Assembly: GCA_934098435.1 (NCBI GenBank)
Contig: CAKOOV010000008.1
Span: 1-64,000, forward strand
DNA from: an uncultured Bacilli bacterium
Lineage (GTDB): Bacteria; Bacillota_I; Bacilli_A; RF39; UBA660
Length of the DNA stretch: 64,000 bases
Direction: 5' to 3'
The position numbers and the translations under genes were made by a program. This document shows positions 59,139 through 64,000 of this stretch, one piece after another (positions within the stretch are counted from its first letter, which is position 1; every line of letters begins with the position of its first letter). The notes under the pieces were generated by a model that saw nothing but the letters and a program-made list of their open reading frames with translations, searched no databases and was not told the origin of the DNA.

Positions 59139-59551
59139 ATGAATTATTATTTGGGGAATTATTTTATAATGCAAATAGTCAATATGGTGAAGGAATAATT
59201 AAAGATTACTCTAAAAGACTTTCTATTGAATTAAATAAGAATTATAGTGTTAGATATTTATTTGACATTAGAAAATTATATTTATTTATAAAAGTGCACC
59301 CACTGGGTTCACAATTGACAGTATCTCACTGTAGACTTTTATTTAGATTAAATAATAATGAAGAAGTGAAGTACTATATAGATCAAGTTATAAATAAAAG
59401 TTTAAGTAAGAGAGAATTAGAATTAATAAATAAATTAAATATGTTTTTAACTATAACTTTAACCTTTGTTTCAATATTAGTAGAAAAACAAGATAGAAAT
59501 TTTTATAGTAATTTAATATTAGAAAGAGCATGTTCATTAAAGAATAAATAA
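59139..59551 (+). pseudogene. Degenerate third DUF1016 copy
   Basis: It keeps the start 'MNYY' with its GGAGG, but a deletion and frameshift remove the next ~25 residues. In another frame one reads 'GELFYNANSQYGEGIIKDYSKRLSIELNKNYSVRYLFDIRKLYLFIKVHPLGSQLTVSHCRLLFRLNNNEEVKYYIDQVINKSLSKREL', clearly a DUF1016 N-terminal domain (seen in pieces). The nuclease domain is missing. It marks the decayed end of the tandem array. Confidence 0.75.
59294..59312. repeat. Variable palindromic box in the DUF1016 remnant
   Basis: GTGCACCCACTGGGTTCAC: 8-nt arms with one mismatch around ACT, flanked by AAA and AATT. It has the same 19-nt length and position as the other two boxes but a third sequence. The mismatch fits loss of selection in a pseudogene. 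Confidence 0.85.
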
Positions 59552-59939
59552 TATATATGGGAATGATGGTAAGTGGTATTAAAGAAATATTAAAATATGC
59601 CAGGACAGGTATAAAGGAATGGCAATATATAGAAACCAGATCTAAATATAAGCAAATGCAGTTAAAAATATAAATTTAATTTGTTGTTAAAATATAGTAA
59701 AAAAGAACATATTGTTATGTTCTGCGTTAGCATGCCTTAATATTAAAAAAACAACTATGAAATTTTAAATTGATAATGAATATTATTAAATATATTTCTT
59801 TTTTTCATTTTTTAGTAAAATTTCTGTAAAAAACTGAAACTCAAAGAAATTTGTATTGTGTATGTAATAAAAAAATGGTATAATTGATTAGTATGAGTTT
59901 TAACTACATTTTGAAAATAAAGAGGAGAGTTTTTATATT
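59552..59939. other. Gene-free spacer
   Basis: It holds a perfect AGAACATA/TATGTTCT hairpin (59704-59723) that would be a minus-strand terminator (T run on that strand), and the promoter of the next gene: TTGTGT (59856-59861), 17 nt, then TATAAT (59879-59884) with TG at 59876-59877. No ORF is supported. Confidence 0.5.
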
Positions 59940-60335
59940 ATGAATAGTAAAATTTTTGGAGATCCAATTTTTTGTGATGAAAGTATTATTAAATACAATT
60001 TTAATGATATTAATGTAGAATTAAATATTGAGGATTGTGAATTAGAAGAAATTGAACCTGATGAATTGCTTTTAAGGGCGGAAAAAGTTTTTGAAATTAA
60101 AAATAATATTTATGAAGTAGTTTGTGATAAGTTATTAGAAACTAAAAATGAGTATTGGCTTGATGATGAGATACCTGTTACGAGAGAAGAATTTATAAAA
60201 AAACTAGAAATTTGTTATATTAATGTTGAAATTGAAAAAATCTATGTAGAAATAAATGATAATGATTTATTTTGTGGACATTACATTAATTGCATTTTAA
60301 ATAATGATTATATTGTAACAAGGATAGATATATAG
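59940..60335 (+). CDS. DUF2262 domain protein
   Basis: This 131-residue acidic protein ends with the DUF2262 pattern: 'LLETKNEYWLDDEIPVTREEFIKKLEI', then 'IEKIYVEINDNDLFCGHYINCILNNDY', with the conserved Leu-Phe-x-Gly-His. The function of the family is unknown; members often lie in accessory regions near polymorphic toxins as possible immunity proteins, but no toxin is seen here. Its own TG-extended promoter is present. The ribosome site GAGGAGAG lies about 14 nt upstream. Confidence 0.7.
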   Translation: MNSKIFGDPIFCDESIIKYNFNDINVELNIEDCELEEIEPDELLLRAEKVFEIKNNIYEVVCDKLLETKNEYWLDDEIPVTREEFIKKLEICYINVEIEKIYVEINDNDLFCGHYINCILNNDYIVTRIDI

Positions 60336-60418
60336 AAATAAAGTAAATGTTTTTAATCATTGAGTTCTTTGTCAAATAGTGTGGGTGAATAAAAATTCAC
60401 TATAATAAAGTAACTATT

Positions 60419-61658
60419 TTAAGAAGTTGAAGATAGTAAATTTTTAACTTCTTTTTGTTTTGAGGTAATAAGTCCTTTACATATCATTATTCTTACTTTA
60501 AATCTAGTAAATGATCTAAATCTAAATGCTATTCTTTTTAGTACTTTTATAAAATTATTATTGCCTTCTACATAACCATTATGATAATTTGTTGTGAAGG
60601 TATTTTTAATATACGCTAAATATCCTTTTAGTGTTTTTATAGATGTTTGCATATATTCTGATATATTATTGTATTTTATATTTAATGTAGCTTCTAGTAC
60701 TGATAAATTGTTATTTTGTAGTGCATATAATAAATCTTGATATACTTGATATGTTTCTTCAAATTCGCTATCTAGTGATACTAAATAATCAACGATATCT
60801 TGTTCTGTTGTTAGGTCCTTAAAAAGGATATTTCTTCCAACTTGAACAATTTAGTTTAAATCTAGATTTTAATATATTCTTCCAATATCTTTTTAATTTA
60901 TTATAATTATCTTTATTTTTATTCATTAATCATTAATTTTATTCTTGTTTTATTTAATGATCTAGATATTAATTCTATTAGATGAAATTTGTCTATTACT
61001 ATTTTAGCATTTGGAAACATGGCTTTAATTAAAGAAATATAAGGAGTATGCTTATCAATGACAATTACTTTGACATTCATTCTAGATTGTCTTGAGTACC
61101 TTGAAAAATATTTCATTAAGTTATTTAATTTTCTATCCTCGACTATATCAACAATTTTACCATTTTTAGCATTACATATTTGAAAACTCATTGTGCCATC
61201 AGCAGATTTAACTGATTTAAACTCATCAAACGATAATGCTTGTGGTAAAGTATTTTTATATACTTTACTATCTAATTCAAAATAGGGGTCAGTAATTCTT
61301 TCAACTGTATTAGTTGAAACATTATTATCAATAGAAATATCTTTTTCTGATCTTTTTTAGTTAAATCAAAAGCGATAGAATGTTTAGTATTGTTAGAGAT
61401 ATTACATCAATATTTAATAATACTTTTATTCTAACTATTTCCATATCTTTTTCATTAACAATTTTATCTTTTTCATCTAATAAAGGTTGATATTTTGCTT
61501 TTTCACTTTCTTTAAGATTATCTAGTTGTTTATTTTTAAGTTTATTATTCAATAATTGATATTCATATTGTTTATATTTCTCTGATTTTTTTATTGTATT
61601 TATCTAATAACTTTTGATAATTTTTTTCTAAAATCTTATTATAATTTGTTGTTTTCAT
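60419..61658 (-). pseudogene. ISL3-family transposase relic
   Basis: Several minus-strand reading frames, broken by stops and frameshifts, add up to one ISL3-type transposase. A Lys-rich start lies near 61658. The catalytic region at 60919-61191 reads 'VKVIVIDKHTPYISLIKAMFPNAKIVIDKFHLIEL', the DDE-type core of ISL3. The C-terminal part at 60419-60652 reads 'YHNGYVEGNNNFIKVLKRIAFRFRSFTRFKVRI', with the family's Glu-Gly-x-Asn and Lys-Arg pattern. At least three breaks are needed, so it is inactive. Clear terminal inverted repeats were not found. Confidence 0.75.
60421..60458. terminator. Possible bidirectional terminator
   Basis: AAGAAGTT (60421-60428) pairs with AACTTCTT (60446-60453), followed by TTTGTTTT. 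It could end the DUF2262 transcript and overlaps the transposase 3' end. Confidence 0.5.
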
Positions 61659-61770
61659 AATATCTATCCCAATTACATTAATTTAAATTAAAAGATAGAG
61701 ATTATTATCTATCTAGTTGTGAATAGTAACATTATGTGCTTAGTAAAAATAATAACTTATGGAAAAATAC

Positions 61771-61800
61771 TTGCAATTTATTTGGAAGATAGTATATAAT
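61771..61800 (+). promoter_or_regulatory. topA promoter
   Basis: TTGCAA (61771-61776), an 18-nt spacer and TATAAT (61795-61800). It lies inside the longest possible reading frame (from 61759), so the real start must be downstream. Confidence 0.7.
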
Positions 61801-61821
61801 GTTACAGAAAGGGATGATTTG

Positions 61822-63867
61822 ATGGCAAAGAAGTTAGTTATCGTGGAATCACCACATAAGAGTAAAACTATTGAGAAATATTTAGGGAAAGATTATAAGG
61901 TAGTTTCTTCCTTAGGACATATAAGAGATTTATCTACTTCTGGTAAATTTGGCTTTGGAGTGGATATTGATAATGGGTTTAAACCTGATTATAAAATTAT
62001 TAAGGGTAAGAATAAACTTGTTAAAGAACTTAAAAAGGATGTTAAGGATGCTTCTTTTGTTTATTTGGCTACCGACCCTGATAGGGAGGGGGAAGCTATT
62101 AGTTGGCATTTATATGATACTTTAGGTCTTGATGATAATAATTATGATAGAATTGTTTTTAATGAGATTACTAAGAATGCTGTTATTAATTCTTTTGATA
62201 AGGCAAGAAAGATTGATGATAATCTTGTTAAGTCACAAGAAGCTAGAAGAATACTAGATAGAATTATTGGTTTTAGACTTAGTAAGCTTATGCAATCTAA
62301 AACTGGTGGTAAGAGTGCTGGTAGAGTACAATCTGTTGCTCTTAAACTTATTGTGGATAGAGAAAGAGAAATAGAGGCTTTTGTAGCGGAAGATTATTAT
62401 GAAATTGATGCTCATTTTAATGATTTTGATGCTAAACTTGATACTTATAATCATAAGAAGATTGAAATTAAAAATGAGAGTGAAGCTAAAGATATTTTAA
62501 GTAAGTTATCTAATGCTTTTAAGATTGAATCGGTTGATAAGAAAGAGAAGAATAAGAAAAGTAAGGCTCCTTTTACTACGAGTACACTTCAGCAAGAGGC
62601 TTCTTCTAAACTTGGATTTACTTCAAAAAAGACGATGATGATTGCTCAGAAGTTATATGAGGGTGTTTCTCTTAAGAATGAGGATGTTGGTCTTATTTCT
62701 TATATGAGAACTGATTCTATTAGATTATCTGATGAGTTTATTAATTCTTGTTATGGATATATTAAGGATAAGTATGGTAGTGAATATGTTGGTTATGCTA
62801 AGAAGAGTAATAAGACAGAGAATGTTCAAGATGCTCATGAGGCTATTAGACCTACTTCTATTAATAGAAATCCTGAGGATATTAAGGAATATCTTACTAA
62901 TGATGAATATAAGTTATATAAGATGATTTATTACAGGGCTTTAGCTTCCCTTATGTCTGATGCTAAGACTTTGGCTACTAGTGTTATTTTAGATAATAAT
63001 AATTATCAGTTTAAGGCTACAGGTCAGGTACTTGTATTTGATGGTTATTTGAAGGTATATAGTATGTATGAGGATAATAAGGATAATGTTTTGCCTGATT
63101 TTGCTTCATATAATAGTAATATTATAGTTGCTAATAATATTGAATATAGTAAACATACTACTAAACCTCCTAGTAGATATACTGAAAGTAAGCTTATTAA
63201 AGAGATGGAAGATGTTGGTATTGGTAGACCTTCTACTTATGCTAAGACTATTGATACTTTAAAAGAGAGAAGTTATGTTAGAGTAGAAGATAAGAAGTTT
63301 GTTCCTACTTTAGTTGGTATTGAAACTACGGATAAACTTCAGGAATTTTTTAAAGATATTATTAATGTTGAATATACTAAGATGATGGAAGATGATTTGG
63401 ATAAGATAGCGGAAGGTAAGATGGAATGGGATAAACTTATTAGTTTATTTTATAATGATTTTGAACCTAAAGTAGAAGTTGCTTTTAAAGAGATGGAAAA
63501 GAAGGCTCCTGAGTATACTGGGGAAGAGTGTCCTAAATGTTCTAGTCCTTTGGTTATTAAGAGAAGTAGATATGGTGAGTTTGTGGCTTGTTCTAATTAT
63601 CCTGAATGTAAATATATTAAAACTGAGAAGAAGGAAGTTACAGAAATTATGGATTGTCCTTTATGCGATGGTAAGATAATAGAGAAAAAAACTAAGAGAG
63701 GTAAAGTTTTTTATGGCTGTAATAATTATCCTAAATGTAGTTTTGCTTCATGGGATAAGCCGATAGAGGATAAGTGTCCTAAGTGTAATGGTACTTTGGT
63801 TATAAAAAAGGATAAGGTTAAATGTATTAATTGTGATTATGAAGGGGAATATAAGGAAGAAGAATAG
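61822..63867 (+). CDS. topA: DNA topoisomerase I
   Basis: This type IA topoisomerase relaxes negative supercoils. The TOPRIM domain starts 'MAKKLVIVESPHKSKTIEKYLG' with 'ATDPDREGEAISWHL' (Asp-x-Asp-x-Glu). The active-site Tyr is in 'SYMRTDSIRLS' (Y294), and 'GIGRPSTYAKTI' follows. The C terminus has three zinc-ribbon modules: 'CPKCSSPLVIKRSRYGEFVACSNYPECKYI', 'CPLCDGKIIEKK...CNNYPKCSF' and a final CxxC...CxxC. At about 681 residues it is normal for Bacilli. The ATG at 61822 follows AAAGGGATGA and lies downstream of the promoter. Confidence 0.95.
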   Translation: MAKKLVIVESPHKSKTIEKYLGKDYKVVSSLGHIRDLSTSGKFGFGVDIDNGFKPDYKIIKGKNKLVKELKKDVKDASFVYLATDPDREGEAISWHLYDTLGLDDNNYDRIVFNEITKNAVINSFDKARKIDDNLVKSQEARRILDRIIGFRLSKLMQSKTGGKSAGRVQSVALKLIVDREREIEAFVAEDYYEIDAHFNDFDAKLDTYNHKKIEIKNESEAKDILSKLSNAFKIESVDKKEKNKKSKAPFTTSTLQQEASSKLGFTSKKTMMIAQKLYEGVSLKNEDVGLISYMRTDSIRLSDEFINSCYGYIKDKYGSEYVGYAKKSNKTENVQDAHEAIRPTSINRNPEDIKEYLTNDEYKLYKMIYYRALASLMSDAKTLATSVILDNNNYQFKATGQVLVFDGYLKVYSMYEDNKDNVLPDFASYNSNIIVANNIEYSKHTTKPPSRYTESKLIKEMEDVGIGRPSTYAKTIDTLKERSYVRVEDKKFVPTLVGIETTDKLQEFFKDIINVEYTKMMEDDLDKIAEGKMEWDKLISLFYNDFEPKVEVAFKEMEKKAPEYTGEECPKCSSPLVIKRSRYGEFVACSNYPECKYIKTEKKEVTEIMDCPLCDGKIIEKKTKRGKVFYGCNNYPKCSFASWDKPIEDKCPKCNGTLVIKKDKVKCINCDYEGEYKEEE

Positions 63868-63886
63868 TATTCTTTCTTTTTCTTTA
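63858..63886 (+). terminator. Weak terminator after topA
   Basis: AAGAA and TTCTT flank the loop TAGTA, with TCTTTTTCTTT following. The stem is short. Confidence 0.4.
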
Positions 63887-63930
63887 CTTATATTTGCTAT
63901 CGTGATAAAATTATATTGGATGGTGATTAT

Positions 63931-64000
63931 GTGAATAGACAAGAGGATTTGACTAATGTTTTTGATAAGAGATGGAAGGCTAATCATAATGATGATGTTA
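63931..64000 (+). CDS. Start of an unidentified gene (runs off the window)
   Basis: A GTG start at 63931, with GGATGGTGAT upstream, opens a frame reading MNRQEDLTNVFDKRWKANHN and continuing to the window end. Only 23 codons are visible, too few to name the product. Codon use matches the core genes. Confidence 0.4.
   Translation, partial: MNRQEDLTNVFDKRWKANHNDDV

Noticed and set aside
57339..59551. Diversity-generating retroelement acting on the DUF1016 copies
   Set aside because: There is no reverse transcriptase in the window, and the differences are palindromic with paired changes rather than adenine-specific.
60340..61720. Intact insertion sequence with terminal inverted repeats
   Set aside because: The transposase frame is broken several times and I could not find matching inverted ends near 60380 and 61700.

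Overview
This window is very AT-rich DNA from a low-GC Gram-positive bacterium, most likely a host-associated member of the class Bacilli (an uncultured RF39-like lineage is my guess, not proven). TGA is used as a normal stop (for example at 13395-13397), so the code is standard. EzrA, RecX, a SpoIIIE/FtsK translocase, YneF, a SirA-like protein, PriA, ComEA/ComEC and bL32 point to a monoderm Firmicute. Nearly all genes lie on the + strand in short operons, many closed by clear hairpin-plus-T terminators. I found no rRNA, tRNA or CRISPR array.

Layout. 0.4-6.3 kb: membrane thioredoxin-like protein, PH-domain protein, recX, lipoprotein, ezrA and two Asn-rich membrane proteins. 6.3-11.5 kb: RNHCP protein, a Tyr/Pro-rich peptide, a rhomboid protease, and a reduced Rnf-type electron-transfer pair (rnfC plus a fused rnfD-rnfG). 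11.5-17.7 kb: an accessory island with different codon habits: RdgB-like NTP pyrophosphatase, HTH-WYL regulator, small HAD nucleotidase, HAD-phosphoribosyltransferase fusion and PfkB-kinase-SIS fusion. Two of its transcription units share a 20-nt upstream motif. 17.8-26.9 kb: ftsK, phosphoesterase, yceD-rpmF, acyl-CoA synthetase-like enzyme, degenerate hybrid histidine kinase, Gre-like factor and acetyltransferase. 26.9-32.7 kb: a KilA-N cassette between 17-bp direct repeats, a kinase-like/HEPN gene pair, NUDIX-CYTH pair, and a decayed ABC exporter next to a 31-codon gene. 32.7-40.5 kb: cysS, NUDIX, tkt-sirA-yneF (the B. subtilis order) and priA. 40.5-52.5 kb: a cell-surface region with two very large prepilin-like repeat proteins, small membrane proteins, a cell-wall glucosaminidase ending in a dockerin, and a membrane-anchored protein that may be its cohesin partner. 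52.6-61.7 kb: comEA-comEC flanked on both sides by accessory cassettes (broken Bro-N gene, DinD-like gene, tandem DUF1016/YhcG-like nucleases), then a DUF2262 gene and an ISL3 transposase relic. 61.8-64.0 kb: topA and the start of another gene.

The most unusual signal links genes that share no homology. The KilA-N, Bro-N and DinD-like genes and every DUF1016 copy each carry one short perfect (or once-mutated) DNA palindrome inside the coding sequence. In the three DUF1016 copies the palindrome is a 19-nt box at the same position, but its sequence differs in each copy with both arms changing together. The KilA-N and Bro-N cassettes also sit between direct repeats, and the DinD-like gene is joined to a 3' scrap of a DUF1016 gene. 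I suggest this is a mobile, diversifying family of palindrome-carrying orphan cassettes. The second candidate is the HAD/PRTase plus PfkB/SIS island, which looks like a self-regulated pathway for an unknown sugar-phosphate or nucleotide-like metabolite.
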